From Schizochytrium sp. TIO01 (lineage: Eukaryota; Sar; Bigyra; Thraustochytrida; Thraustochytriidae): a stretch of DNA of 64,000 nucleotides. The stretch covers positions 9,335,761 through 9,399,760 of the forward strand of contig SMSO01000031.1 in the NCBI GenBank assembly GCA_004764695.1, in the 5' to 3' direction. The position numbers and the translations under genes are program-made. The notes beneath the pieces were generated by a model that was not told where the DNA came from, ran no database searches, and was given only the letters and a program-made list of their open reading frames with translations. This document shows positions 33,096 through 45,859 of this stretch, piece by piece (within the stretch, counting starts at the first letter, position 1; each line of letters begins with the position of its first letter).

Positions 33096-34265
33096 CGAAA
33101 GTTGACGCAGCGCGGCAATCTTTCAAGAGCAACCTACTTCTGCTGAGCTGAGTACAGACAGCTAGCTACCTCATCAGGAAACTATCGACCGCCTCGAGTA
33201 GATTCCCTGGAGGCGATCGTCGATGAGCGGAGCAGTATTCAATTCAAGATGTAGCAGCTGTGCCTCAAAGGCAAAAGCACCACTGTATCAAACCACGAAG
33301 AAGCATGCATGTGAAAGTGCCCAAAATGTCCCAAGTTTCGTGTTTTTTCGAGAGGGATCTCGACTTGAGTGTGAGATGTTGTAGACCTTCAGGTCTGTGA
33401 TTCTGCTTAAAGGTCGCAGGATGAACGCATGTGCATTTCTGTTCAATAATATTCGCTCATTCACTCATACATGCCTGCTGTATTGCCTCGTTTTCTAAAT
33501 GAATGCTTCGTATGATTTTCAAAGTATTCAGCACATAGTTCACGTACCCAAAGACCCAGAACCGCAGCACGCATAGGTATGCCTGCTCTGGGAGCCATTG
33601 TAATTCTAAAAATGTGCCTTGCACTTGAAGCACAAGATACACGTTTCTCTGCTGAAGAACCTATGCACATGGCGTTCGTAAAAAGTGACAGACGAGTCTC
33701 AAGACGTGGAAGTGGGCGTCGGAGTAGGTAGTCAAGTAGCAATCTATCGCCAAACACGATGGTAACCTCGATTTGTCTGCTCCAAATTCTGGCGTATTCC
33801 TCACTCTGCGAGTGAGTGCCTCTCTTCAACAGCAAGTTCTTTCGCCTTTTCAATCCTGTCTCTAAACCGCTTCTCTTTGCGCAAGAGGACCCTGAGCAGG
33901 TGTCCCCCCACCGCGATGGTCCATTTCTGGTGACGATGAGAGCGGTAAGTGTGGCTAGCTAGGTACTAGCTATAGTCAGTAGGTAGGTAGAACCTGGAAC
34001 CCAGTTGGATGATCGATGGTTTTCTCCTCGTTTGGGTTGGGGAGCGTGCAGGCCTTTCTATTGCTGCGTGCGTGATAGCCTTCTTGCCGTGTTGTTGTCG
34101 TTGATGGCGATCTTCTTCTTCTTCCTCCTCCTCCTCTTGAAGGTTGCGTTTGCGACTCTACGATGAGAATGAATCCATCTTGAGGAGTCCGGTTTGCGCA
34201 CGCTCGCAGCCGTTTCATTCAAGTTGTACCGTTCAAGGTGCAAATTTCCCCTTTGAAGCAGCCAC

Positions 34266-34388
34266 AATCAATCAGTCAGTCAGACAGTCAGTCAGTCAGT
34301 CAACTAATCCATAATCAGCCGACCAATCAATCAATACATCAATACATCAATACATCAGTCAGTCAGTCAGTCAGTCAATTTATCAATC
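34266..34388. repeat. CAGT / CAAT tetranucleotide satellite
   Basis: CAATCAGTCAGTCAGACAGT-type units, then CAATACAT units, then CAGT units, with occasional interruptions, all on a 4-base period. Confidence 0.88.
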
Positions 34389-35060
34389 GGGCGGTCCTTT
34401 GATGGGCTCAGACTAAGTCGAGGCTGCAGAAGCACAGTCTCGCTGCTCTGGTGTATAAGTTGTTTTGCAGCCTACTACCTTTTTTTAAAAATTAATTCTA
34501 TATTTATGATAAAATATAAATTAGTTATTAGTTAATTTATTTGTTCATGATGCCTAGTAGGAGAGAGGCTCAGCTCCACTTGCTGGCTTCACAGCACACC
34601 TACCTACCTTTAGTAGGAGGAGTAGAAGTAGGAGTAGGTGTCTAGAGGAAGAGTGGAACACCTTAACTTTCATTCAGAACACTCGATGTATTTCTTGATT
34701 TTTAATAAGATTCTTAATAAAACTTCGAAAGGACCCGCCGATTCTCCTTCAAGTTCTTTCTCTCGCATCTAATTAAATTAAACTGGCTTGGTTTGTTTTG
34801 ATTAGAAGCCTAAGCCGAGCAAAAGCACTATGACTGTAAGAGCAGGCAGGTGCCCGCCTACTACGCAGACAGCAGCTCTGACAAAGCGGGAGCTGACAAG
34901 GACGCAGAAGCGCTCTCTCTCTTTCTCGCTGTAGGAACCGACTGCTACCTCTTTGCCTAGCTGGATGGCTAGCCGGCACAGCACCTAGCAGCATCTCTGC
35001 ATAGCACTCACTATGCACCTCGTAGCCCCCGTTTCTCCCTCAATTCTTCGAGTTGGAGTC

Positions 35061-35062
<2 letters not shown>

Positions 35063-35101
<39 letters not shown>
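35063..35101. repeat. (GA)n dinucleotide microsatellite
   Basis: An uninterrupted AG/GA run of about 39 bp in non-coding DNA. Confidence 0.95.
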
Positions 35102-35105
<4 letters not shown>

Positions 35106-35214
35106 CAAACAAAGGACTCGAAAGAACTCGAACTACTTTGGAGCTTGAGGGAGGAGCGACCTTGTGCACGTGCTCAGCAGTGCTCAGCGGTTAGTTGGTT
35201 GCTTGTTCGCTTAG

Positions 35215-35215
<1 letters not shown>

Positions 35216-35249
<34 letters not shown>
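35216..35249. repeat. (CTTG)n microsatellite
   Basis: About eight CTTG units without interruption. Confidence 0.9.
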
Positions 35250-35250
<1 letters not shown>

Positions 35251-35494
35251 CTGCTTCAAGTTGTGTGGAAACCTGAACGCGCGCGTTTTTTTGTTTGTTC
35301 TTTTTGCTTCTAAGAGCTGGTGCCGCAGAAGTTGCCACAATGGGAGCGCGGCCTCTGACTTCGCATGCATGATGAAGAGTGCGGCCACTTCGACTCGAAC
35401 TGTGAGTGATAGTAGATCGATGCAGGTCGGTGGATAGATAGTTAGCTAGCTAGCTGGCTAGCTGGACTGAATTGGAGAGGTTCTGCGGAGTCCT

Positions 35495-35550
35495 CTTTCT
35501 TTCTTTCTTTCATTCATTCATTCATTCATTCATTCATTCATTCATTCTTT
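35495..35550. repeat. (CTTT)n then (CATT)n microsatellite
   Basis: A few CTTT units pass directly into about ten CATT units. Confidence 0.9.
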
Positions 35551-36233
35551 TTTAAGAGCGAGCAAGATATTTAAGTAAGAGGGTCCTCTTCGTTGTTTAC
35601 TTGCAAAGCGCCAGTCGGATTGAAATTGGTGTGGTGCCGTGAAACGTATGTGTATTCGCTCACACGAGTGATGAAGCCAACCGTGAGTGCAATGCGAAGG
35701 TTGGCAAATTACCAGAGCTAGTTTCCCCAGGTCAAATACATTGTAGCAGGCCTGGTTCGTGAAAGTAGGTTCATTCGTAGCGTGGCATCAGGTTAACTTG
35801 AGGAGATGCTTCTTTATTTTTATTTTATGCCGCTGTTAATTGAAAAGTTTTAATTGGATTATAAAAAATAAATATATATTATTTGTAATTTATTTATTTG
35901 TTTATTTACGAAGTACTTTGTTTTAATTACACCTTTTTCTTCTTTGCTTCCGAGCCTTGGAATCAAGCAGAAAGTAAAACAGAACACAGCCAAAGGTTTG
36001 TTTCTCCCTCTGAGAGGCAAAAGCTTCTCCACCCGTGAACAAACGTTGCGTGGAATGCGCACAGGAGGACACCAGCCTGCCTGCCTGACCAAACAGCACT
36101 TCCCAGACTCACTCCTGCGCAAGTTTCTAACAATGCAGGCCGCTGCTGCGACTCAGCCCTGCTACGATCGATGACAACGCGAAGCATGGAATGTGAAAAT
36201 CCTTCTTTCCAGCTTATTCTTTCTTCTCTCCTG

Positions 36234-36438
<205 letters not shown>

Positions 36439-38057
36439 GTCGTTTTTCCCAGGCCTCGGGATGCCCGCATCGTCGTCGCCTGCTGCTCTCCGCAAATCGA
36501 AGAGGCCCTCCCAGCGACACGTGGAAATCAGCGCTGGAGAGTCGGCGCCATCTCCTCTTCTCCTCTTCTCCTCTTCGCCACGCCTCGAGGTTCTGGTCCC
36601 GGCTCCTGTAACCCTTCCTCTCCACTCCGTGCTCCGCGTCAATTACCCCATTGGTGCTCATCATAGTAACGCGCCTACAGTGCTTTAATCCGTATTGCTG
36701 TTTTGCCTTTTTCTTGATTTCTTATAAACTAAATTAAAATGTATTGTTGTCTGTCTGCTCAGTTTTCCTGGTATCAACCAAGTCCGGTTTCTTTTCTTTT
36801 CAGCATTTTTAATATTTTTATTTTTTTAAAAACGCTAAAGCAAATCGAGGGAGCCAAGGCAGAGGAAGAAGTAAAGAAGACAAGATCCGCAAGTTCAAGA
36901 TACACTGAGAAGGTGCAGCAAGTCCATGCAAAGTATGGAAATGTCCCTCTTGCCATGTGCACTGCACGAATTGCTATTTTCGAGTGACTGACCTCGTCTA
37001 CCATTCATCACACGTAGCTGCTATCTTGGAATTAAAGAGATGCGAAATTCCGAACGTCACTGGGTGAAGCAGTATAGAATCAAAGGGGTGGAGTGGACCG
37101 TTCGTAAGAAAATTGGCATTTTCCCCGGAGATTTTTGATGAAACCTGATTCACACTTGAACATTTCGTAGCATTCATAACCAGTACCCGGTTCGAAAAAA
37201 GGGCAGACCGCGAAAATTTACACGGGAGAACTCGAGGCCAAGTTTTATATGCTAAACGAAAACTCCATCCTTCGATTTCACGAATATGGCAAACAAATCG
37301 CGGACTTTACTGAGTTTCTCTTTGTGATGGATTTTGTTGTAGATAAATTCGCAACATATCAAGTGGTGCACACAAGGGCCAAACAGCGGCATCAACAAAC
37401 GGGCTGCCTCACATGTAGTAAAAAGATTGCATTTATATCATTCAGAAGTATCTATTTTCCGGTTGCTTTTTTGTCCCAGACTAAATTTCTTAGCAGAAGG
37501 TTCTTTAGTGAGTTTCTTAAGCATGTAAGAAGCATCTCCAAAACCTCACAGGGAGCAGGGTATTTGCTGAGAAAACATCGGGCATCTTTTAAGTTTTACA
37601 GCGTCCGACCAGTTGAAGAAGGCGCCTTTAATTCTCCTCATGACAGCTCTTTGTAAAGCTCTCTCTCTCTCATTGTGAATCATAACTTTGAGCACCCTCA
37701 CGTAAATTATATCTTGCATGACCTCGAGATCCACGATTGAGCTAAGGGTTGCATATTAGGATGCACAACGAATACTTGACCCCCTTTCTGCACTCTTGTA
37801 CGAATTCCGTCACACCTTCTTTTATGGTTAGTTGTTTAGGGTGAGATCCATTCTTGAGTACTCCAAACACTGTAGCGTAATTAGAATCCATGGTTTGGGC
37901 CCGTAACGAGAAGGTTTGGCGAGACGTTGCTCCTACTTTGTTTGCTCTCAAGCTGTTAGTCCTTCTTTTATGAAATGTTTGTGATTGTTTTAGTTGTTTA
38001 GTTGTTTTCAACTTTAATTTTAAAATAAAATTATATAAATATATATATTTTATATTT

Positions 38058-38174
<117 letters not shown>

Positions 38175-40747
38175 AAAAATATATATATTAATATTTTTAT
38201 TAAACTTCAAAGTTATAAAATATCAAATATGAACTGTGTCATTTCCCAGCTTGGACAGATGGCAACCATAAAGTTAGCTGACCAACGCTCCTTCAAAGTT
38301 TTTTTTTTTTTAATCTGGAGATTGCTTCTGTTTGAAAATGTATTCGTGACTTTTGAAGAAAACTGGGCGTCGCTCTCTTTACCGCGTTCCCTTGTTTGTT
38401 CGATTATAGCATACTAGATTTGCTTCATTTTTTACTTCTCCAAGTGTTGTAATTTCACGACGCTCTGTCCATAAAGCTGTCTATCTACTTATCTATCCAT
38501 CACAGGTGCGTCACCCTTGCCAGATCGGTGGCGCTACCATCAACGGTGCGGAAGAGAACGAGTCCACGAAGGTCCTTGCCAGGCCAGTGCTAATAAAAGA
38601 CAGATAACCTTACACCTGCTTGGCAGCGCCAACGACAATGTCCTTTTCTTTGCCTGCCTCACAGCGCGAAGCAAAGTCGTGGCACGAAATGTTGCTTTCT
38701 GCCAACAAGGAATTCTCACCTGCATGCACCGTCGCTCTCGAAAAGTGATATATGATGCAGCTTGACGAAAGAAAATATTACACAACCCTACTTCGAATCC
38801 ATGGAAAGAAGAAAGTTTGTGCAGCCATGCACAAGAGAAACTATGGAAGGCTACGCCATGCATTGAGAAGGGAAGTGAAGAAGGAAAACATCAAGCTCTG
38901 GAGGAAAGAGGATTAGACGAATCTAGGCTTTCATCATAGCAATTGTGGAACCCTTAAAATGAAGAACAGAATCAAACAAACTTTATGACGCATCTGCATC
39001 TTTCTTGAACAGAAGGAAAGCTGGAGAGAGAAACCTCGCGCATCAGCCCTATTATGTAGTAGGTACCTAGGACTAATGCGACGAGTGAAACAGCGCAGCT
39101 CTAACATTTTCAGGAGTATCATATCAGGCTGAACCTCTATTTTAATTTAATCAGTAAACGAGTGTCTCCATATAGAGTAGAGGTAACTAAGGGACGTGTG
39201 CTTGCGCAGATGGCGCTGTCTTCGCTGACTTCTCCGCGAATGGAATATGGCGCTAGAGATTGGAAATATTGCGCTGTCACCAAGGTTCGTAGAAGTGTTA
39301 TAGATATCTTACTAAGATGATATAGTACTTTCTATGGTCGGCGCGTGAATGGTTCGACGAGAGTAGTTTGTGGCGATCTTTGTGCTGCTCTTTCCAAGGT
39401 GTCAAGGACCTAGTTCTAAAAGAAGCTCAAATTAGGTGTACGCTGTTAAATACTCAAAATGCCTTTGACTTGTCAAACCAGTGAGTCATTGTTTTAGCTG
39501 GAGTTTTTACCCAAGCTAACAGGTTTTAACTTACTACCTCTGACCAGTAAGAGTATTGTCAAACAATAATGATCGATCTACTCCCCAAGATGTGACTCCT
39601 ATTGCATTAGAATGTGCTGTTTATTATTATTCATTATGGTCTGGAAGTCTGTACGTGCACTGCTACAAAACGAGTTGATATGCCGAGGCACTCAGAGGTG
39701 TGCTAGAGTTATATATGAGGAGAGCTTTAACCAAATTGTGATCAGCTGTCTTTAGATCTTCGCTGACATTTTCACACGTTGGCCAGTGGTTGATAACTGA
39801 AAAGAAGATCTAACGTCTAAGCCATGCATAATATTTAATGGTTTCATGTGGTTGAATAGAAAACACCTCGCTTACCTGCGAACCATGGGATATATACGTA
39901 TATTTTTACCTAGGTTTGCCAATTTTTAAATATCTATCTACAAGAAAGAGCGACTGCGAACTGAGCGACGATCTCTAAGCTAACAGATGGGAATGAACTT
40001 GGAAATTATGTTAATACAACATTCTAATTAATCAGAGGAATATGTTTACTTCCGAGAAAAGATGATTGGAATAAGAATTATCAGCCCGGATAAGAATTAT
40101 GACTTTTCGTCGTCGCAAAATATGCGATTCCAAAAACCACCGCCAATTCCAAGCAGTAATAATTGACTTTAGTGCAACTCGCTATCTGATTTTTGGATAC
40201 AACAGATAATACAAATTAGCAAACGATAATAGCACTACTTCCTCCCTATAATATGCAAATCAATCATCATACAAATTCCATACTCTCGTATGAAAAAACT
40301 AAAGAATAGTGTTTTGTCTCCAGAGAGAAATTCAGTACCATGATTGATGATGACCTTAGTCAGCTATCATTGGTCAGCATATAGGTATTGACGATTAAAA
40401 CTTTGCAGTAATATAAGTGAAACTAGAATCATCTCGATGATTCATGGAGTATGTTCATCAAGGAAGGAGTTATATCATTTCGAGACTTTAATTCTAACAC
40501 ATTAGTTGCAAGCGCGAAGATTTTTTCTTGACGAATGGAAAAACTTGGCAAAAGTAAAAAAAAACAAAGAGCAGCAAGTTCCGAACAAAGCACATCATCG
40601 CTGCCATTTTCCATGGCAACTTTTAATTTCATGTTACAAACATTGCGAAATTGAATTAGGAAAAAATCTACTTCATGAAAACCTATTGTTGCAGTGAGTA
40701 CATATTCTCACTGGTGTATCATAAAGTAATCAGTGTCCAATTTATTT

Positions 40748-42838
40748 CTATTCTTCATCATCACCGCTATCATTATCTTCATTCTCATCATCATCGTCAT
40801 CATCGTCATCATCATCACCCTCATCATTTTCTACATCGAAGAGTTGGAGACGACCATGATCTGTGAAAATGAGAGCAACGCCACGTGATGCTTGGCAAAT
40901 CAGACCCAGAGTCTTACGATTACTAGGCTGCAATACCCGATTGCGATAAACTCCCTGCTGCTCTGCTGTAGGATCGCTTTCCACTCTCGCTTGACCCAAG
41001 CAGCGTCTACCCTCTACATCAATATACGTAAGCAATAAGACATCAGCGGAATAGAATTGCACATCTTGCACTGCTTGCACTCCCGGCAATTCAAGATCCA
41101 AAGCGGCATTTTCTTTCGGCGCGGCGACTATTGAGATTTGATTCAATGCGCTATCCACAGCGAGTGCAGCACGCCAAGTTCCATTTGAAGCAAAGGCCAG
41201 GTCAACACGTCGAGGATGCACAGGTGGTAAACGTAGATTGTTCATAGGACGAAAAGATCCACTCACCGCATCCGAAGTCATGTGAAACGCAGCTTGCCAG
41301 GTGCTCTGAAGCCCTGCTAAAACCGACTTGAGTGAATCACGAGTCATGGAATGCAACGAGGCTGTGCTGTAAATAGGTGACTTATCCACATGTGCTAGTT
41401 TGTCAGCCTCAAAATGTTTGGTCAAGTGTGGATGCAAGAGTTCCCTGCTTAACACACTAACAAGCCGATCGCTATCAACATGTGCGAAGTGTTTAACATT
41501 CGCTCGTCGGTGTTGGTTTGTCTTAAGCCATACAGTCTGCAACCACACCGAATAAGCAGCAAAATTCGCTCTTGCATCACGTGTCCAGGTAAGTACTTCG
41601 TGTGATTTTAACAAGAGCTGCTGAGACGCACTGAGCAGCTGTAAGGTAGTTTTTTTGTCAAGACCGATGAGTCCAAAGCGATCCTCCCATCGCGCAAGCC
41701 CGTGCATGTCTTCAAGGCGAAAGACAAGCGCCTCAGCTGCACGCGCTAGCTTCCTCACACATGTTTCCTCCATAGAAGCACAAGCTGTATCAAGCGCCTT
41801 CGCCAGACGCAAGAGACTATGCTCTTGAATATGATCTATATAATGCTGCAATGGCAAACTCGTAACTCCACATGTAAGCATCATAAAGAGCTCTTGCTCC
41901 GCGGTATTAGGCCGTTGAAAGTTTTGCAGTTGTTGCTGCAGAGGTTCCAAATGATTCTTGAGGGCTGTAGTGGCACCGCCCCATGCTTTACTCATTTCTG
42001 CAACAGCTTTCTCTGCAAACGTAATCAGCTCGCCAATATGCCCGTATTGCGCTGCCACATGCCGTAGTTCATCTGAGCGTTCAGCTAGAACTGAGGTGTC
42101 TACAGAAACCACACGGAGCTCATTCTCGAGTTGTAAAAGAGTCAAAAGTGTTCGCATATCTTGTGATAGCTTTACCTTGCGTACACTTGGCTTGCTGCCA
42201 TGGTTTCCAGGAAAAGCCCCGGCAAGGTCAATGCATCCCACAGGGAAGTAGCCGAATGCGCCCAAAGTAACCACACCGCTTGTATCACCGCTCACGAGAA
42301 CCTCCAAGGTCTCCCGCGATTTGTTCTCCACACCAAAGAGAGGCATGTCCATCAGTGCCGATGCATAAGACTTAAAATCCTGAGACTGGCTCATCTCGAC
42401 CTCTGGAAGAAGCGCAGCGCGGTCATTGTACTCAATTTTGCGCTCTTGCATAGATGAGGTAGATTGCTGAGCAGACCATGCCATAGATACTATGCGATCT
42501 TTGTGAGGCCTTGCGTTTTGTGCTAAAGAGTATTCCTCGCCGTTTTCTACATCAAACAACACAATTGAGCCATCCTCCTGACCCACGCCTAGAGCCTTTC
42601 CGTCTGGTCTCCACGCAAGGGAACTCACACCACATGGTGCCAAAAAGAGTCGTTCCCACTTGATGGACCTTTGCACCACGAGTTGATGCGAATTAGCAAG
42701 AGCTACAAGATCCATTGCCGGACAGCAGGATGCCTGTACCTCAATTTCTTCACCATCATGATCCTCACCACTAGAGGCACCAGGGGCTTTAGCCAAAGGC
42801 ACGCTGCGGTCTTGAAGCTGTTCAAAATTCGCCGCCAT
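40748..42838 (-). CDS. APC4: Anaphase-promoting complex subunit 4
   Basis: A scaffold subunit of the APC/C ubiquitin ligase that drives mitotic cyclin and securin degradation. The N-terminal WD40-like part begins with CCPAMDLVALA (about 38-48), where family members have a C-P-x-M-D-L-x-A motif, then SSLAWRPDGKALGVGQEDG and a second blade at VSMAWS. The long helical APC4 domain follows (about 270-470; RHVAAQYGHIGELITFAEKA in part), then a further beta-rich part and an acidic Asp/Glu tail. The length of 696 residues is typical or slightly short. The frame is open 23 codons upstream to a GTG at 42907, but the first ATG is at 42838. It is divergent from the CAP-Gly/WD40 gene, about 900 bp away. 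Confidence 0.88.
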   Translation of the reverse strand: MAANFEQLQDRSVPLAKAPGASSGEDHDGEEIEVQASCCPAMDLVALANSHQLVVQRSIKWERLFLAPCGVSSLAWRPDGKALGVGQEDGSIVLFDVENGEEYSLAQNARPHKDRIVSMAWSAQQSTSSMQERKIEYNDRAALLPEVEMSQSQDFKSYASALMDMPLFGVENKSRETLEVLVSGDTSGVVTLGAFGYFPVGCIDLAGAFPGNHGSKPSVRKVKLSQDMRTLLTLLQLENELRVVSVDTSVLAERSDELRHVAAQYGHIGELITFAEKAVAEMSKAWGGATTALKNHLEPLQQQLQNFQRPNTAEQELFMMLTCGVTSLPLQHYIDHIQEHSLLRLAKALDTACASMEETCVRKLARAAEALVFRLEDMHGLARWEDRFGLIGLDKKTTLQLLSASQQLLLKSHEVLTWTRDARANFAAYSVWLQTVWLKTNQHRRANVKHFAHVDSDRLVSVLSRELLHPHLTKHFEADKLAHVDKSPIYSTASLHSMTRDSLKSVLAGLQSTWQAAFHMTSDAVSGSFRPMNNLRLPPVHPRRVDLAFASNGTWRAALAVDSALNQISIVAAPKENAALDLELPGVQAVQDVQFYSADVLLLTYIDVEGRRCLGQARVESDPTAEQQGVYRNRVLQPSNRKTLGLICQASRGVALIFTDHGRLQLFDVENDEGDDDDDDDDDDENEDNDSGDDEE

Positions 42839-43736
42839 GACGACAGTTTTGTCGCACGGATATACTAAAAATATCTGTGCGATCAAGTTTTTTCGTAAAC
42901 TGCTCACGTGCTGTGTCTACTGTTTGTTCGATATTATGAAAACCCAACCCCGAAGTTTGATTGAGGTGGTATTCTTATTAGCTGCTGCAGCAAATGATGA
43001 TGCCGTACAGATAAAGAATAACAAAGCCAACAAGTTTAATTTTAAAAAGCAAAAACAGTTTGGAGAAGAACTTATTTTGAAATGCCTGTGTGGCTAGCTT
43101 AGTTTGTTGCAGGCTTATCCTCTGAACGAAGGCGGAGTTGGTGATGTCAAAACAGTAGATCAACCAATCAATTCCTTTGCTACTTTGAATACTCCACGAG
43201 GTCCAGAAGAAAGGCGAGCACCCCCCGCGTCAAGCACGAGCAGCTAGGCAGGCGACAACAGACGTCTTCTGATTGCCTGACTCTACCAGCCCGAGTTGTA
43301 CTGGCCAAAACACGACACAGATTTGCTGTCGGAGAAGAGTACCTTTCTCTAGCCTCTGATGTAAAGACAAACCGTTTCTACTTTTTACTGAGAATCAAAC
43401 TTCTTAATGAATTTTTTATTTGCCCGCTTCTTCATCTAGCAAACATCTCAACTACTATTAGTCTTCAAATAAAATCAAAATAATGGAAAGAGAAAGAAAG
43501 GAAAACTATCGAACAATCAAAAGTACAAGGAGCAACTAAATTGGCAAAGAAGGAAGGAAACAGGGAAGGAAACAGGATGTGGCGAATTTATAACAGCAAT
43601 AATAACAGTAAGAATACAGGCAGTCTGGAACTACTTACGTATTGAGTCAGGCATCAAACCTCAAACATCAATCAATCCACTGCTTGCAGGGATAGTTAAA
43701 GCACCTGCCGATTGAGGAGTCGTGTCGGGTTAAAAC
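42839..43736. other. Divergent intergenic region between the APC4 and CAP-Gly/WD40 genes
   Basis: It must contain both promoters. It is AT-rich, with AAGGAAACAGGGAAGGAAACAG near 43553. No conserved element is recognised and no other gene is seen. Confidence 0.5.
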
Positions 43737-45191
43737 ATGGGAGGTTTTGTCCTTGGAGACCCTGTGCGTGTGCGCAAGACGCGAGCTCGTGGAGTCGTGG
43801 CATACGTGGGACCGTTGGCAGGCAAAGATGGCATCTTCTATGGAGTGGAACTACAGTCTGCGCAAGGCAAGAATGACGGATCCTGCGAAGGGCAGCGATA
43901 TTTTAGGTGCCCAGCAAATAGAGGAGTTTTTGTGCGAGAAGCCAATCTCGAAGGCATTGGTGCAGCAAGAGGTCACGATTTATACGCAAATGATGATTTT
44001 GGCGTTGATGACGAAGACTGTCGACACATGGAGGGCAAGAAAGCAATTGAAGGCAAACTAAGTTCGCAATCGCTGGAGCGCCGGCCAAATGTAGATCTGA
44101 CAGGGGGGGCTTATAGAGCAGCCAGCGACCCTTCTCAGATAAACACTCAAACATGGACTCGAGGGCCGATTCGACCAGAAGGAATTGCGATGAATGTCTC
44201 AGACAGACCTGTGCTATGTGCAGCTATTTCCCCAGATGGAACAGAATGTGTTGTGGGAGGCACTGACCACGGTCTTAAGGTCTTTAACATGGATACTGGC
44301 AAAATGGTACGCAACCTCTATGGCCGAAACGCCGGCCATGCCGAGTGGGTCACAGACGTATCCTATTGTCCTGACGGAACAATTTTAAGCGCAGGCATGG
44401 ATGCAAAATTGTGCTTATGGCGTGGGCCTCGGTGTGATGACTTGCTCGGACATAGAGGATCTATTTCACGGTCCCTTGTAGCCGAAAATGGATGCTTTGC
44501 TTTTAGTTGCGGATATGACAAAACGTTACGCCTGTGGAATCTGCAGTCCCGCCAAGAGGTTGCGATGGTAAAGGCCCATACGGCGCCAATCCTCGATATG
44601 GCATTGTCCAAGTCCGGTTTGGTCATGACCGGAGCCCGAGATGGCACTGCATCAGTTTGGGACTTTCAATCCTCTTCAAAACCCAGAGCAACATTTCACG
44701 AAAATTCTCATTCAGGACATGTTACTAGCCTGCACACCTGGGAGATGCAAAACTTTGCAACTGGTGATCAAGCTGGTTATGTTTATCTACATGACTTGCG
44801 AGCACAACACAGTAACAACTCAGCTACATCAAGCGTAGCACTCCACCCTGGGGGCGCTGTCAATGCTATCAAAACCTCCGCTAGCGGTACACTGCTGGTA
44901 TCAGCTGGCGCTGATAAACGAGTTAGCGTGAGTGATGTAAGAATGCTGGACCAACCCGTTTGGACATCGGAGAACCAGCACACTGACTTTATTTACAGCC
45001 TGCATGTAGCTGGAGACCTTGTATTATCTGGTTCAGGGAACGGAACCCTTTTAGTTCATAATATCGAGACTGGCAAACTTTACTATGGTCTAGGTGCAAA
45101 CCAAGCCGCAATTCGTACGATTGACACTTTTAATAACAAGATGCTTGTTGCTGGTGATGATGGAAATGCGATATCTTATTCATTTCGATAA
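43737..45191 (+). CDS. CAP-Gly and WD40-repeat protein (484 aa)
   Basis: Residues 1-68 form a CAP-Gly domain with the diagnostic GKNDGS (44-49) and the expected glycine and aromatic positions (GIFYGVEL, RYFRC). CAP-Gly domains bind the C-terminal EEY/F of tubulin and end-binding proteins. Residues about 160-484 are WD40 repeats forming a probable seven-bladed propeller (SPDGTECVVGG, DKTLRLWNL, DGTASVWDF, DKRVSVSDV, GNGTLLVHNI). I infer a microtubule-associated protein. EML-type proteins also join microtubule binding to WD40 propellers but lack a CAP-Gly, so I do not use that name. The start is the first ATG, preceded by TAAAAC. Confidence 0.85.
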   Translation: MGGFVLGDPVRVRKTRARGVVAYVGPLAGKDGIFYGVELQSAQGKNDGSCEGQRYFRCPANRGVFVREANLEGIGAARGHDLYANDDFGVDDEDCRHMEGKKAIEGKLSSQSLERRPNVDLTGGAYRAASDPSQINTQTWTRGPIRPEGIAMNVSDRPVLCAAISPDGTECVVGGTDHGLKVFNMDTGKMVRNLYGRNAGHAEWVTDVSYCPDGTILSAGMDAKLCLWRGPRCDDLLGHRGSISRSLVAENGCFAFSCGYDKTLRLWNLQSRQEVAMVKAHTAPILDMALSKSGLVMTGARDGTASVWDFQSSSKPRATFHENSHSGHVTSLHTWEMQNFATGDQAGYVYLHDLRAQHSNNSATSSVALHPGGAVNAIKTSASGTLLVSAGADKRVSVSDVRMLDQPVWTSENQHTDFIYSLHVAGDLVLSGSGNGTLLVHNIETGKLYYGLGANQAAIRTIDTFNNKMLVAGDDGNAISYSFR

Positions 45192-45786
45192 TGTATCATT
45201 TTTAAGAGACACATACGTGTCAGAAGAAGAAGAATGATAACTACGATATAGGTATATGGTCTGAGCCTGCGAAAGAATATGAGTATATCAAAACAAAAAT
45301 GAAACCTGTTTTTGAACTTTCATATCCAAAGTATTTGTCATGATGATCTACAGTGACTGATGCTATCCAACTCTATACCAAAATGTAATGTTAAATGAAA
45401 GATTCACTACATCCCAAGAGACATCTTTATCTTTTTTAGGCACCACTCCAAAATTTCATTTTTCTTGATTTAAAAAAAAAAAATGTACCTCATACTCCAG
45501 ACGTATATTTATGTTGAATCAGAATTTCCTACTGACTCGAGATTTCAAAATACACTATGCTAAATATCCGTTAACAGTATATGCGAATGCGAATTTGTTT
45601 AATCATTCAATCATCTCGCTTGCAGTTGAAATGAATGAGAAAGCATTAAGTATTAAGTTTTATGTATGAGGACTAGACAAAAACAAGATCATACAGACAA
45701 GCTTCAGAACAAGGGATCTATTCACCATTCAAAAAATCAAACACTGACGAAAGCATAACTTATCAAAAAGAACAACCAAAAACATA
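45192..45786. other. Intergenic DNA before the tRNA array
   Basis: AT-rich 3' flank of the CAP-Gly/WD40 gene. No gene or repeat recognised. Confidence 0.5.
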
Positions 45787-45859
45787 TTCTCCGTGGCGGG
45801 TTCGAACCGCCGACCTACAGATTAACAGTCTGACGCTCTACCAACTGAGCTAACGGAGA
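45787..45859 (-). tRNA. tRNA-Asn(GUU), copy 1
   Basis: 73 nt on the minus strand. Acceptor TCTCCGT pairs with ACGGAGA, discriminator A. D stem GCTC/GAGC with loop AGTTGGTA, anticodon loop CTGTTAA (GUU), T arm GGCGG-TTCGAAC-CCGCC. No intron and no encoded CCA. T-rich sequence just downstream can terminate Pol III. Position 27-43 is a U-U mismatch in every copy. Confidence 0.95.

Larger units (their letters stand above)
28427..35062. other. Gene-poor region rich in tetranucleotide satellites
   Basis: No gene can be supported. Most open frames are translations of simple repeats or short chance frames. The longest non-repeat frame, minus 33461-33853, overlaps an upstream minus frame reading LLRKEKRFRDRIEKAKELAV. 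Together they could be a frameshifted relic, but I cannot identify it. Individual repeats are listed separately. Confidence 0.45.

Noticed and set aside
37190-37260. AT-hook or transposase suggested by KKGRPRKFTREN
   Set aside because: A single short basic motif in a frame soon broken by stops is not enough to call a domain.
42839-42907. N-terminal extension of APC4
   Set aside because: The extra codons start at GTG, and the first ATG at 42838 leaves the conserved N-terminal motif intact.
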